DNA of 64,000 nucleotides from the NCBI RefSeq assembly GCF_000143415.4, contig NW_003314263.1, forward strand, positions 808,165 through 872,164. Reading direction: 5' to 3'. The notes below the pieces were generated by a model that saw only the letters and a list, made by a program, of their open reading frames with translations, was not told where the DNA came from and made no database searches. Origin of the DNA: Selaginella moellendorffii. Its lineage: Eukaryota > Streptophyta > Lycopodiopsida > Selaginellales > Selaginellaceae. Position 1 is the stretch's first letter. Every line of letters begins with the position of its first letter. Positions 1-11,805 of this stretch are shown one piece after another. Position numbers and translations under genes: made by a program.

Positions 1-1711
1 GATCCAGCGATCCATTGGGCAGGAACTCGTAGACGAGCAATCGCGTCGCGGCTCCCTCGGCGCAAAATCCCACCAGGCGCATCAGATTCATGTGGTGCGT
101 GCTCCCGATCGTCGCTACCTCGGTACGAAACTCCTTCTCCCCCTGGAAAATCCCCTCGAGCTTCTTCACGGCTATGGCGGTCTTGCTCACAGGGAGCGCG
201 AGGGATCCCTTGTACACGGGGCCAAATCCTCCCTCGCCAATCCTCGTCTGGAAGTTATACGTCGCGTTCTGGAGCTCCTTGTACGTGAATCTCATCGGCG
301 CGCCAGAGGCATAGTCCAGGATGGCGTGCCGCGCGGCTTCCTGGACCCGTCTCGAGTACCGCCGGCGGTACACCGCCCATCCCACCGCCAGCTCCGCCAG
401 CACCAGCGCCGCCACTGTGACGCCCACGGCAATGCCGATTGCCCGCCCCTGATTCGACGATCGCGGCTCTGACGAGACCGATGTGGGTGGAGAATTCGCG
501 GCCGAGGTACACACCTTGAGGAAGGCGGTGGATTGGATCGAGGGGGACGAGTAGCCGCTCATGGACGTCGATCGAAACTGGACACAGTGGCCGGATCCAT
601 CGTTTGGGACGAGGCAGCCAAAGCAGCTGGAATCGCCGCGGCAATTGCTCGTGCACTGCTCGCTGTTGCTGTTCGATGTCACGGTGGATCCACTGTCGAG
701 CCAAGCGGTGGAGTTCGTCGCGATCAGCTGGTTGCTCTCGGTGGCACAATCGCTGGCCACATTCCCGGTGTTGGTGCATCCAGCGTTACGCCGGCTGGGA
801 TCCACGAAGCCCAGCCCAGTCGGGCAGTCGCATACCGTGCGGTATGCCACCGGTGCCTGGGACGGTACCGCGCGGTACGAGCATATGCCGTAGTTGCCAC
901 AGTAGTTGTACACCTGGCACTGGTCAGACACCGCCTGCCACCGCGCGGACCATACCGCCTCGATTAGAGTGTACAGCCGGAGGTTGCCATCGTCGTCGAG
1001 CGTGAGGCGGCGGCTTTGCCCTGGCCCATAATCCTCCGGGAAGAACTGGCGCACTGTGGAGGTGGCGTTGAGATTGAGCACGCCATTGACATCCACCACC
1101 GCATTCGTGGGAATCGAGGAATTTCCACTCCCATCGGTGTCGCTGCTCCAGTACTGCGCGCTTCTCCAGCGAAGCGTGAGATTGCCCGATTGATCCATGG
1201 TGAGGGTGTAGCCGCCGGCGCGCGAGGTGAGATTGCGGCCCCTGGGGAGGAATTGGCCGGGGAGGAGCGTGCTGCTGGGATGATCGAAGCTGCTCCACAC
1301 GACCTGGCCGCTGGAGTTCCGGAGCGCGAGATTACCTGATTCTTGGAGCTGCCCGGACGAAGCCCCAGTGGCGCCGCTCGTCCACGATGTGGTGCTGGCG
1401 CCGTCGCGCACCGCCAGGGATCCATCGCTGGAGAGCTGGAGGATTGCGCCGGCGCGTGACGCCGGGGCGGCAGTGTCCCACACCAAGACTTGCTGCGAAT
1501 CCGCGCGGTACCAAATCCCTAGCTCGAATTCCCCGGGGCTGCGCGGCGATGGCGCAAATCCGAGGGAGAAGCTGCCGCTGGAGATCGATGCTGCCGCGCC
1601 CGCGGTGGCGATCGTTTGCCCTGACGCGAATTGGTCCTGCGCGAGAGAGGAGGGGAGAGAACAAGAGATCCAGAGTATGGCTATGGCGGAGGAGAGGAGA
1701 GCATCCACCAT
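1..1711 (-). CDS. G-type lectin S-receptor-like Ser/Thr kinase (partial, 3' end outside window)
   Basis: A single open frame starts at the ATG at 1711..1709 and runs off the left edge after 570 codons. A signal peptide (about residues 1-24) is followed by a bulb-type lectin domain, then an EGF-like cysteine region with C-x-VYNYCGNYGIC near residue 270, and a cysteine-rich PAN-like stretch. A transmembrane helix lies near residues 420-445. The kinase domain begins near residue 485 with the glycine loop IGEGGFGPVYKG, followed by the IAVKKLEG lysine; the window ends inside subdomain V (LVYEFLPNGSLD). The family sits in the plasma membrane and couples extracellular carbohydrate or peptide sensing to phosphorylation. 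No intron is needed in the visible part. The ligand cannot be inferred, and the catalytic loop is not visible. Confidence 0.93.
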   Translation of the reverse strand, partial: MVDALLSSAIAILWISCSLPSSLAQDQFASGQTIATAGAAASISSGSFSLGFAPSPRSPGEFELGIWYRADSQQVLVWDTAAPASRAGAILQLSSDGSLAVRDGASTTSWTSGATGASSGQLQESGNLALRNSSGQVVWSSFDHPSSTLLPGQFLPRGRNLTSRAGGYTLTMDQSGNLTLRWRSAQYWSSDTDGSGNSSIPTNAVVDVNGVLNLNATSTVRQFFPEDYGPGQSRRLTLDDDGNLRLYTLIEAVWSARWQAVSDQCQVYNYCGNYGICSYRAVPSQAPVAYRTVCDCPTGLGFVDPSRRNAGCTNTGNVASDCATESNQLIATNSTAWLDSGSTVTSNSNSEQCTSNCRGDSSCFGCLVPNDGSGHCVQFRSTSMSGYSSPSIQSTAFLKVCTSAANSPPTSVSSEPRSSNQGRAIGIAVGVTVAALVLAELAVGWAVYRRRYSRRVQEAARHAILDYASGAPMRFTYKELQNATYNFQTRIGEGGFGPVYKGSLALPVSKTAIAVKKLEGIFQGEKEFRTEVATIGSTHHMNLMRLVGFCAEGAATRLLVYEFLPNGSLD

Positions 1712-1867
1712 TCTTTCTTCCTCCTCGTGCTCTCACTCGAATTCCATGAGTGGTGATTAGGCTATTGTATGTAGCTTGTCGCGATACACATTCAAAGACT
1801 TTGGGCAGCAGCGCGTTTTTGTCTCATTTTTTTTCCGTTCGTTCACACCTTTGATTGATAAATGAAG

Positions 1868-1894
1868 GTTTAGGGCTTTTCGGGTTTTAGGGTT
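1868..1894 (+). promoter_or_regulatory. telo-box-like motifs upstream of the TruA gene
   Basis: Two TTTAGGG-type motifs (1869-1875 and 1885-1894) lie just upstream of the ATG at 1900. In plants, telo-boxes (AAACCCTAA) mark promoters or leaders of translation and housekeeping genes. A role here is inferred from motif and position only. Confidence 0.45.
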
Positions 1895-1899
1895 CTTCG

Positions 1900-3192
1900 A
1901 TGCCGGGATGGAGGGCGCACTGCCCGGGGCGATTCCGTGGCCTGCGCCGTGGAAGCTTTGTATCGCTGGCTGGAGCAATCAACCGGCGATCGACGAATGC
2001 GCTCCATTTTCATCGATTTTGCGTCAGATGCCTGTGGACACACAACGAGGTCTGTCCGAGTGGGATGGCTTTAGTCCGATCTAGCACTGTCCGAATGCAA
2101 GCGAAGGAAGAGCTTTTTCTGTTTTAGGAGGGCGATTGGAAGCCCACGCGATTGAAATGGAGGATTGTGGTTTCGTATGACGGCACTCGTTTCTCTGGTA
2201 ACACTTTTATCTCTCCTCGGTTGCTTGTCTCGCTGATCGAGAGGTTTGATCTCAAGGGTGGCAGTACCAGCCGGATTTTCCAACCGTCCAAGGATTGATC
2301 GAGGATGCACTGACAAAGCTAACGCGTTACACCCGAGAAGAGCTCCTCATGGCGGCCGCAAGTAGGACGGATGCTGGAGTTCACGCTCTGGGCCAGGTAA
2401 GTTCACCCTCTTCTTCTCTTCGATCTTTTACAACTACTTTCTCTATCTCTCTCCAGGTCGCGCATTTCCATTCTCCTGCTTGTATCGGCGACTTGAGCCG
2501 GATCCATCGGGGCCTAAACGGCACGCTTCCTCACGAGATTCGTGTTCGTGAAATCTCTCCAGCGAAATCTAGCTTTCACGCCCAGGCTTGTGCTCGGACA
2601 AAGAGGTACCAGTACAAACTTTTTGTGGCTCCGGTCATGGATCCACTCTTGCGCTTGTACGCTTACCACGTACCTGAGAGGCTCGACGTTGCTGCTATGG
2701 CGGAAGCTTGCGGCTACTTCGTTGGGAAGCACGACTTCTCGACGTTTAGCAACTCATCGACGCTCCGGCCCCTGCAAAATCCCGTTCGAGAGATCTTGCG
2801 TTTCGATCTGCTGGAGCAGGCAAGCGTGGTTTCGTTTGCTCAAGAATCGGCTTTTAATCTCTTCTCTCTTGTGGCAGGGTCCAGTTCTTTGCTTCGAAAT
2901 CGAAGGCACGGGATTCTTCCACAAGCAAATAAGAAACATGGTTCGTTTTCTCTTCACTTTCTTCTTGGATCTCTCAAATTCCTTCGTGGAATTTCGTCAG
3001 GTGGGATTGATCGTTGCGATCGGCAAAGGAGAGCACGAGGCTCGAGTGATTCCAGAGCTCTTGGCTATGAAAGATCGCCAAAAACTAGCTAGAGTTTCTA
3101 TCACTGCTCCCTCCCGAGGACTCACGCTTGTCTCCGTCCACTACGACCAAAGCGATCTTGACTTGCCGGAAAATCTACTGTGTAGAAAGTAA
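1900..3192 (+). CDS. tRNA pseudouridine synthase, TruA family (6 exons)
   Basis: Converts uridine to pseudouridine in the tRNA anticodon arm. Exons proposed: 1900-2049, 2128-2197, 2257-2396, 2457-2819, 2878-2940, 3001-3192, giving 325 codons. Phases agree throughout and the introns are 57-78 nt. Visible TruA motifs are VVSYDGTRFSGWQ, the catalytic SRTDAGVHALGQ loop (nucleophile Asp near residue 112), RYQYKL, DFSTFSN and the C-terminal GTGFFHKQIRNM. The intron at 2820-2877 uses a GC donor (CAG/GCAAGC); reading through it loses the conserved frame. The N-terminal 50 residues are basic and may be an organelle targeting peptide (inference). Exon 1 is the least certain part, chosen because the 3' splice tract at 2110-2127 and its phase fit. 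A decayed copy lies at about 46.8-47.2 kb. Confidence 0.9.
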
Positions 3193-3216
3193 AACGAAGA
3201 ATATGCTTCGAATTTT

Positions 3217-3700
3217 TTAAAGTTCTTGACAAGAAATCCCGGAGCTTGCATCACTCCCGCGCTCGGCATGCAAGGCGCCATTGAAGAGCGCCAGCATCGC
3301 AACCCAATTCACCCCTTCTCGATGCAGCCATGAAGTAGCGTCTGGCTGGAAGGTTGTTGGGGCTGATCGCGAGGATTGTTCTTCTTCTGGAATCGAAATC
3401 GACATCGCCCTCGACATCAGATGAATCGATCGCTACTCTCGACGAGCTTCCAGGGAAAGGAGAAGATGCTGACGAGCGAGACGAGCACTCCAGCGCTTCT
3501 AGCGGTGCAGAGGAGATCTTGACTGAGATTGACAAGGGTATTGGCTGGAGCGATCACATTGGCGGGGTGAGGATGGCGAGCACGATGCTGATCGTGGCGA
3601 TGATCAGTGCCGCCGGCACCGATAATGGGAGAGCTGGATCGTAGATGACGACTGTGGTGAACGTCACAGCCAGGCCCACGAAACTAAAGGCCCATCATCA
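3217..3700 (-). pseudogene. remnant of an unknown protein gene, duplicated at 47.3 kb
   Basis: On the minus strand a hydrophobic stretch beginning SFVGLAVTFTTVVIYDP is followed after a stop by a Ser/Asp-rich stretch. The block around SFVGLA recurs at 47284-47480 in the same order relative to a TruA copy. It may be an exon of a small membrane protein gene or a decayed remnant. No family is recognised, and frames are interrupted in both copies. Confidence 0.35.
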
Positions 3701-3989
3701 GCGGGAAGATGGGTGGTTGATCGCGCTGGGAGTGCGTGTATCTCGCGAATTCTGGAAGCAGCAGTAGATCTGGCATACAAATTCGAGGGAGGAGAGAAAA
3801 AAACTCGAGTGCAAACGAGAACTTCCGAAGTATCCTCGAAAAGAACTTGGCTGCTCCCTTTGTGTGCAATCCTCTACTACGTGCGGTGATCTCCATCAGA
3901 CACAGAGATTCCTGTAGTTCTTACGTAGTGCATGTCGCCTATCTCTATCACAAACGAGCCAAGGTGTTAGATCCTCAGGGGGTTTCTGG

Positions 3990-4320
3990 AAAGATGCCGA
4001 CTGGGCCACGGCCTGGAGCAGCTCGGCCAGCCGCCTAGCCGTATCTCTGCAGCTTCATTCCTGGGAACTGGTTGATCATTTATGGTACAGGATCAGTGGT
4101 GGCTTGTTCAACGAGACATCAGCTATCTACAAACATATTTCCGAATGGAAGATGTTCTTCTGAGACATTCAACTTGGGTGACGATGCGGCTGGGCGCTGG
4201 ACCGCTTTCGGGGAGGGCTTTGTGTGACAGCCAAGCTTTGCTCGTCCTGCTCGGGACGATCGGACCTGAGAAAGGAAGAATATGCCGCAAAATGGCATTG
4301 CATCGAAGGTAGTTATTGTT
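3990..4320 (+). pseudogene. decayed copy of the unknown gene at 48.3-48.8 kb
   Basis: Nucleotide similarity with 48525-48830 is clear by eye: a shared GGGAACTGGTTG block, the GGGCGCTGG block, the GGCTTTGTGTG-CAGCCA block, and an ending around GGAAGAATATGCC. The reading frame of the 48-kb copy is broken here. With the TruA gene upstream, this forms the left half of a segmental duplication. Function unknown. Confidence 0.5.
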
Positions 4321-4514
4321 TCGAAGAGAAAAGCTCCATATAACGCTGGCTTTCTAGATCGCAACCTAGGATCTCAAACTCTTGGAATTTTAGAAAGCAT
4401 TTGCAGCGGACGAGGACAATACAAGACCGACTTCCTTTGTTTCTAAGATATGATCTTCATTGTCCCGAGGGATTGCTAGTCTTCACTCATGGTCATCATC
4501 TGGGTTTTTTGTTG
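4321..4514. other. spacer, nothing recognised
   Basis: No coding similarity, repeat or RNA gene was recognised in this short spacer between two degenerate fragments. Confidence 0.4.
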
Positions 4515-5140
4515 AAGTTTTTCCTGGTTGTTTAGACTGAGACGCTGTGCAAGATGGAAGAGTGTGGAACCAATTGTGGCCTATCTGCCGGGAACTGAAA
4601 TCTCGGCATAGGAACAAGCTTTTGCTTGGAGAAAGGTCGGAGGAGAGGCTACAGGAGCAGACTTGGTATAGATTTAGATTTCCAACCAGCCTCAAATATC
4701 AAGTTCAAGGGTATCTGATGTCTTCGTAGTGAAAAGCTTGATCACAATGTACTCCAAGTTTGAGGCACGCCACGATCAAGAGCTCGGGTGGCAAAGCCGG
4801 ATCTACTTTCCTGGAACGCGAATATCCTGCTACGTCGACAATGAGGTTGCTCTAGAACTCTTATGAGGTGGGCTCGCCCTCGGCACTCTCGGCCCTGGCA
4901 TCCACAGAAGCTGGAGAAACAATCGGTCTCGCTGGAGAGATGCTGGGCTCTCCACTCTCGGGCTCGGAGATCCGGCAAGGACGATGGATTCCCTGCCAAC
5001 GGCATCTTGTTCTACTCCAAGTGTAGGAAGACGTTCGTACGGAAGACGGTGGATTGCAAACGAAGTGACGTGGCTCGAGTTGAATTGCCACCTTCTAAAA
5101 GGTATGGATCAAGCTGGAGTCCGTCTTCCTTAACATTCTT
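4515..5140 (+). pseudogene. PPR (pentatricopeptide repeat) gene remnant, module copy 1
   Basis: Broken frames contain PPR-like pieces such as LITMYSK and SCYVDNEVALELL. The same stretch recurs at 29065-29420, 33056-33560 and 42690-43205, each with many stops and frameshifts. PPR proteins bind organellar RNA; this one is not translatable. The fragment sits directly upstream of the WOX-like gene, as it also does for WOX copy B, and (with gene X between) for copy D. Confidence 0.65.
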
Positions 5141-5194
5141 TACGTAGTTCCCCCAGACGACACGTACACCAGCCATTTACCACATATTCATACG

Positions 5195-5330
5195 TTACGT
5201 ATTAATATATGTAGGCCGCAGCGAAGTGTTTATTTGTGGCGTATTTACTGGCTCGCCCCAAAGTAAGTAAAAATGGTTGACGCAAGGCAATATCAGGTGG
5301 AAACACAATAAGACAGATTTTTCTTTCCGT
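5195..5330 (+). promoter_or_regulatory. conserved upstream block of the WOX-like genes
   Basis: A block holding CCAAAGTAAGTAAAA, GGTTGACGC (W-box-like TTGAC) and ATATCAGGTGGAAACAC is shared almost unchanged with 32255-32380 and 35015-35130, upstream of other WOX copies. It lies 60-190 bp before the ATG at 5386 and probably contains the core promoter (inference from repeated conservation). Confidence 0.55.
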
Positions 5331-5385
5331 CATTTCTCCAGGATCCTTCTCTCTGTTGTTTTCACCCCCTGCATCTCTAGATAGA

Positions 5386-6387
5386 ATGCCGAGGCGCAAG
5401 CAGCAGGCATCGCGGGCATCGTCCGTGTCTGATCAGATCGATCAGGAGCGCAGGGAGATGCGCCTGGAGATTAAGGCATTGCATGTGCATCACAGAAGTA
5501 TCTTTCTCTCTCTCTTTGCTCACCTCGATCGTTTGTTTTCGTTTTGCTTGCAAGCACACTGACATAGCAATCGTTCTTCCGTGCAAGGTCAAAGGAATAA
5601 CACCAATATCTCTTCGGAGCCAGCGCCGCCGAGGCCCGTAGGCGTGCAGCAACGATGGGAGCCAAACAGCTACCAGCTGCAAATCTTGGAGGAGTTCTAC
5701 GCCAAAGCGACGCCGCCATCGCCGGAGAACATCGCCAATATAGCCGAGCTCGTCGGCCAGGTCGACCATTCCAAAGTGTACTACTGGTTCAGTAACAAGA
5801 AGTCCCGCGAGAAACGCAAGCGCCGCCGCCTTGAGGAGGCCGCCGCATCCGCCTCTTCCTCTCCTGCGTTTTCTGCCATCGCCACCACGGCCGCTGCTTC
5901 ATCCGGTAAATTACCTCGCGCGCCGCTTCAGAGGAAGAATGGATCATATCTTTCTCTCTTTTTCTCTCGTTTGGATCCATCCCATCGGTCTTTCTCCTGA
6001 TAGAGAAGTCTCAGAGCCAGAAGCCGTAGCTTTGCTTCCAATCCTTGTTCTAAAAAACGGTGCCATTTTTTTTTCTGTGCAGGGTCGGAGCAATCGCACC
6101 ATCAGTCGTACGCTGACCAGATTGTGAATGACGGTAGTTTTCTCCCAGGTAAGCTCCTTGGATAGTTCCTTCACGAGCTCTTTTTTTTCTTTTTTTTCAG
6201 ATGCGTGCCTGTTTGAAACCAACGTGACGCTGGAGCAGCCCCGAATCGTAAGTAAGACGAAGGAGGGATATGCCTGACCATATTCTTTTTTTGTTTCTAG
6301 ATTCCGTCGCACGAAGAAGAATCACCATTGCAGTTGAGTCTCGGTTGGAGCTTTGCCAACCTGGACGAGCACTGGGAATTCTCGTGA
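5386..6387 (+). CDS. WUSCHEL-like (WOX) homeodomain protein, copy A, apparently intact
   Basis: Proposed exons 5386-5497, 5588-5905, 6083-6148, 6201-6247 and 6301-6387 encode 209 residues with consistent phases and GT-AG introns of 52-177 nt. The homeodomain (about residues 58-122) begins QQRWEPNSYQLQILEEFY and ends VYYWFSNKKSREKRKRRR. The RW-x-P start, QLQILEEFY helix 1 and V(Y/F)YWF helix 3 are the WOX signature. Homeodomain position 50, normally Gln in WOX, is Ser. The C-terminus has LQLSL (residues 191-195), an EAR-like repressor motif. A nuclear transcription factor role in meristem or cell-fate control is inferred from the family. The start was chosen because the ATG follows the conserved upstream block and exon 1 is alignable in copies C, C' and D. 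This is the only copy without disabling changes. Confidence 0.82.
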
Positions 6388-7700
6388 TCCATTCTTCAAA
6401 AAGAATTGTTGATGATATCTTAACCAAATCTTTTTTATCGTTGATCCAGTGTTTTGATAGATCGGACTCTAAGACTGTCGCCGTTAGGTGATCCGGCTCT
6501 GACCATGGAGTTCGTCTTCGATTGTGGCGCTGGCGGTCGATCTTGACATCGATAACATGCAGCAGGCTTCCAAAGCGGCGATTATATTTGTTGCTGATGA
6601 TTTGCATGTCTTTGCTTGCACTGTAGGGAAATGGAAACTGGACGATTATCGAAACGTCATTCTAAGTAGCACATTCTGGCCGAAGATCTAGGCAGGCACC
6701 GCTGACTGACAAAACATTCTGAGACAGTGTGTTTCATGCTGCACGTGGTGTCATTCGATCATATGTGAGGTTAAACTGTTGTGGTATTCTTTCAAGGCAA
6801 CCAAGTGCTTGAGACCATGCTCTACTTGGATAGCATTGATTCCAGCAAAGATCTCTGTCCTGCTAGATTTGAAACGTTTGCTTCTGTTTCTAGGAAGTTC
6901 GGCATTCCAAGGCATAAAGAACGCATGGAGCAGCTGGAAGATCACCCCTGGAATTCTTCATGATCCATTCTTCTGAAATGTTGACGTATAACATATTCTT
7001 ATGCAAATCTTTTTTCCACCACGTTCAAGGTGACTATGTCGGTGCAGTTGAAGATCCGGTCGCTAGCGAGCATGGCGGGATCTTCCTCGCCGAAAGCTTT
7101 AGATTCACAACCTTTACAACGTTGAAAAAGTCGGCATCTGTGAGTTTGAGAGCTTAAAACAACGGTAGCAACCTTGGTGGCCTGTCTCGAAAGCTTGCTC
7201 AGCTCAAAAAGAATCGAAGCTCCTGGGATCCAGCTGCTGGCTCTTGGTCCTGTCAGTTGGGCTTGGACGACGACGCACAGTCGATTTTTCCGAATGACAA
7301 GTTTGTTGCGAGGCAAGCTACCGCCTTTTCTCTCTGGTTGAGTGCTTACGTTTCCACAGAGGCGAGATATGCAAGCAAAGGCCATTGAGAAACACCTCAA
7401 GTTCTCAGATGAAAGTTCGAGCAAAGGTACGACAAGTATGAGAACAAATTTCACAAGCGTATCATGCTCAAGAAATGTCTCACTTAAGAAAGATTTCTTT
7501 TGAAAATGCCATCACCTGGGTTGGTTCTCGACTCTTGTACCTCGCGCAGCTCCATATTGTGCTTTAGATGCCTGGTGGTGGCAAAAGTGTTGACGATCCT
7601 GAGCAAATGTTGCAAGATAGGGGAATGAAAAACTTCAATCAAGACGGATATAACTGTCGGCTCCAAAGACGTAGTCAAATCCCACTAGATGCTTGTCAAG
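6388..7700. other. WOX copy A downstream region, shared with copies B and C
   Basis: Parts of this region recur behind other WOX copies. The GAGACAGTGTGTTTCATG block at about 6720 matches about 30425, and the CAGCTGGA-GATCA-CCCTG block near 6930 matches the minus strand near 31380. This shows that the duplications extended past the stop codon. No convincing CDS was found; the fragment around 7180-7460 is GC-richer and could be an exon relic of unknown origin. Confidence 0.5.
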
Positions 7701-10647
7701 AATGAAAGTTCCCCCACTCAAGCTTTTCATAGGCAATCACTGTAATAAAAAAAACGAACAATTCATCAATGAGAACTATGGAGAAAGTCATGTGATAGCA
7801 AAGCCGTGTCCTGCTGAAGCGCAACGTTTTTCCACATGATTTAGAAGCGACCCAAATCATCCCCAAACTTGTTGTAGAATTCCTATGGTATCACTGTGAT
7901 CAGTCCTGACGACTTTGCAGCAACCAATCCTTCTACCCAAATGGCTAAACAGTCCTACAAACCAGAGGAGTGTAAAAAAAATGAGAGAAAAATGAGAAAG
8001 AAGAGAAAATGAGTCAAAATTAAATTGAAGATCATAAGATAGACTTATATTGGTATAAAACTTCCTCATAGATAAAGCTACAGTACTAGTACTAATGCTT
8101 TAACTTCAAACAATTAAATTGAACATCACCATACTCAATTAAAGTGTAGGGCCACCAAGATTAAATCAAGATTAGTGAGAGCTCACTATTCTCATAGAGT
8201 TTAACAAAATATAAAATGCAATTTACCGCATAATGTTTTAAAAAAAGTATAAAGGTCATTTTTCTAAAAAAGTATAATAGCTTTTTCTATTCCAAACTTT
8301 ACATAACTCAATTGTCTTAACCCCAAAAGTTAGTATCCCTTTCGGCTTGCATTATACAAATTATATATTAAGGTTTAGGCTAACTAAAGTCAAATATAAC
8401 CTTTCACTAGTTTGTACTAACTTACAAAACGAAATGGTTTTCAAAAAAAAATAATCAATAGATCAGCCATTGGAAAAACTTAAGAAAATTTATGGAAAAT
8501 TTCCATTATAGAGAAAGAATGACTTTCAGTCTAAGAATACAAACTTCTTTCTACCTAGAACTTTACATAAGTTCACCTCAATATGAATTTTCATGACTCA
8601 ATAGTATGTCTAAATATCAAATATCATGCCCATATTTTTTATATCCAATACCAACATTCGTAAAATGCAAAATGAATATTCAATGCTTGATCACAAAGAC
8701 TATATCTTCAAATATCCATATTGCACTAACACTTTTCTTCAACCACTTTCAAGATCTAATGTGAAGCCAAAACACTAACAAGAAAAATGATATGGAAAAT
8801 CAAGATCTAAAGAAAATTTTTCATCTCTTGAAATAACAATGCCACTTCTACTAACATAAATGTTAGTGATGTCAATGCCTTAATTACACACTTGCTCTAT
8901 CCAACAATCTATTCCAAGTGCTAATGAATAAACTAATAAGCCATAGTAAATGAATGTTATAACCTTTTTAACACCTTAATGGGCAACTTCTCAAAAACCA
9001 AAGTACTAGTATACATTTAGCATATTATAATCACTTTTGAGAACTTAGTCAAAACTACTTTAATATTACTATTTGCAAGTAGATTACCTTTATTATCAAC
9101 CATTTTGGGGTTGATCATCATTTAACCAAGCAACTTCGTAAACACATTGTTCACTATCACATTGATATGATTAAAAATCACAATAATTTGATCATCAATT
9201 GAGCAACACCATAAGCAAACCCATATTGTTACTTCAAAAGTTTATGTGAGTATCAAGTGCCAACTCGATTCAATAAAATACAATATAAATGCTACACCCT
9301 ACCAATAAAGATTTACAATAATGAACACATTAATTTTTGTTTATAATAAGGACAAGTTCATGCCACTCTCTTTCCAACAAAACTCAAAACTAATCATACA
9401 CCAATCTACTCAAGGAGCAATAGCAAGGTTTCATAAAAAAGAATTGAGCATTACAATTCAAATCTTCAATAGCAAGCCTAGATAAAATGGTTTAGCACTT
9501 CACTATTATCCATCCCATGACTCACCACTTGTAATACCATCATAATTAACATATATCAAGATAGGGACTCTTCATTGCATAATGTGAATATGAGCAATGA
9601 GTTAACACTTTATTGTAAATTATTTCTCCAAGAAAAGAAGATAATTTATGTGTTTAATCTTTCATCATTGATGACTTTCTTTCCAAACCCTATTTTGACT
9701 AAACCTTAAATTTGCTTTCACACTACTTTCAGTCTAATCCAAGAAAAATTTATGAGAGAGCATGGCAATAACTACTTGAACCAATAGATTAATCCCTACA
9801 GTCTTAATTGATCCACTCATAATCATGTCTAGAAAGAACCCATTAGTGCTATAGTTATAGACTAACCTATTCACCATTTATAGCAAACCCAAGGAAGGTT
9901 TACTTTTACCCACAGTACGTGGAATAACTCATGGAACCACCGATAAACTAACATTAATCCTGCCAATTCAAAGTGTAACTTTCAATTGCTAATGTGCCTC
10001 ATTCACAAGCCCAAACGCAAACTTGTGCAAATGGAACATCTCAATCCATCTTATGAGCCCAAGCACAAGCTCACATAATATCACATAAAAGGTAACCAAA
10101 ATCTATATCCAAGGAATGAATGCAAAGTCATAGCATCCAAACGTGTACCCACTTGGATTATCATTTTCATCTTTACATATGCAATAAGATTAATTGCCTA
10201 ATCTTATTGGATAGTACTCATGGTGATTTATCATGGGATAACCATGAAGCAAAACCTAAACCCTTCATCTGCCATGTGTCATATGCCACATGCCACATGC
10301 CATATGTCCAAGGAAAACGAAGTGGAACTCAAGTCTCAAGGCCTTGAGCCACTGAATGAAGGAATAGAGCTAAACTCCTAAGCATGGAGCCAAGGAATAA
10401 CAAAACTGGAGCACAAAATGACTTCCGAGTATACAACTCAAAGAGTGAAAAAACAAGAGCATAGAGCCATTTGGAACAATCCTAGAGCATCCCATATCCA
10501 ATGCCAGGACCAACACACATAATGGAGCTAAATAGAGTCTAGTGCTATTTTAGCATATCGGTGGCTTAATGTGAGGATATGGGTATTCCATTAGCTAGCA
10601 TGGTGTGAAACTTGGGCTTGGACCCAAGCCAAACAAAAAAGAAAGAC

Positions 10648-10713
10648 AAACACCCCCCCCCCCTCCCCCCTCCCCCCTCCCCCCTCCCCCCTCCCCCCTC
10701 CCCCCTCCCCTTC
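10648..10713. repeat. tandem CCCCCCT heptamer tract
   Basis: A C-run is followed by about seven head-to-tail CCCCCCT units. On the minus strand the G6-A units could form G-quadruplexes. The sequence that follows (ATGCTTTAGGCTTTTACCC) resembles ACGCTTTGGGCTTTCACCC after the C-run in the 1.2-kb chromovirus LTR at about 18000, so the tract probably expanded inside an old LTR copy. Confidence 0.8.
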
Positions 10714-10800
10714 CCTCTTGAGGAATACATGCTTTAGGCTTTTACCCTAGCCATCCTTAATACCAAGAGTTAAGTCTCTAAGACTAATTTGAAACTTACT
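10714..10800. mobile_element. relic of the 17.6-18.8 kb LTR family
   Basis: The segment ATGCTTTAGGCTTTTACCC and the TTAAGTCTCTAAG a little further on align by eye with 18008-18060 of the chromovirus LTR. Nearly all differences are C-to-T or G-to-A changes. Confidence 0.4.
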
Positions 10801-11805
10801 AAATATATAATGGTGCTAAATTGTGAATTTGGGCATGGGACAAACACTATTGTGTTTAGGACAATTTTTACATTCCGTAGATATGCTAAATTGACAAATC
10901 TAGACACTTTCCATAAATAGCAATTAAAACCGAATAGAACTAACACAAAGTGCATGATAGCGAGGATGTTTGATAGACACAGTAAGCTATTAATTAACGA
11001 ATATTGAGGGACCAAACTCAATATCACAGGGGTTCCCAACACTAGCAAGTGCAAGTCAACAAATGAGTTTCTTTAACCAAATCAAGTATGTTTGACTAAT
11101 AGCATTTAGGAATTCCACCCTTATACTCATATGGTCAAGTGCACACGTGAAGACCAATTTCTCAACTAGCTTAAATGAAGATTGAAAAAGGGACTAGTAA
11201 TACCGACCTCCTGCCATCATAGCAATAAGGAAAGAATATCCAAAAAGATTAGCCGATAGATAACTTTCGATACCCGCAATCACATTCACGACATCTAACC
11301 TCCTTATTCCAATAAGCAATCTTATAAAGTTAGCTTCCACCATTTCAATCAATTATACCAAACTTTTATCTAGTTATTTTATAGTCATTAAGTCCTATAA
11401 CTCATTGTTAGTGCTTTCACACCTTTATCAACATTTGGTCAAAGCACTTAAATCCCTTACCTTCCAATTTAGACTATGTTAATCCCATTTCTATTGTGGT
11501 TCTTTTCATAAACTAGTCAGTTTGACCTCCAAACATCTCTTCTTCAGATACTTTATATCTCTACACTATTGATTTTACAAGCCTATCCTCATGACACATC
11601 CACTTGTGTCTAAATCTTTGCTAAGACCATAATAATTGTTTCTTATGCTAACTACTATTTAGCACTGCATTATAGTGTTCAAACATAACTCTTCATAAAA
11701 GTTAATTTCTTTTGTGAACACCTTTTCACAACTTTAGTATGCCATCTTCTACTATCAATAAAATACTTATTATTTTCATATTTGAACCTCATGATTCTTG
11801 TAATT

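Larger units (their letters stand above)
7700..11800. other. AT-rich gene-free stretch
   Basis: About 4 kb of AT-rich, stop-dense DNA on both strands. No gene, RNA gene or intact element was recognised. The 10.6-10.8 kb part holds a C-rich heptamer tract and a probable retrotransposon LTR relic, annotated separately. Base composition suggests old, heavily mutated transposon DNA. Confidence 0.6.

Noticed and set aside
2295-3092. Single 265-residue ORF over TruA exons 3-6
   Set aside because: Starts with TTG, reads through introns and loses the conserved C-terminal reading; the spliced model fits the family.
10648-10713. Interstitial telomere
   Set aside because: The unit is CCCCCCT, not CCCTAAA, and adjoining sequence matches an LTR.
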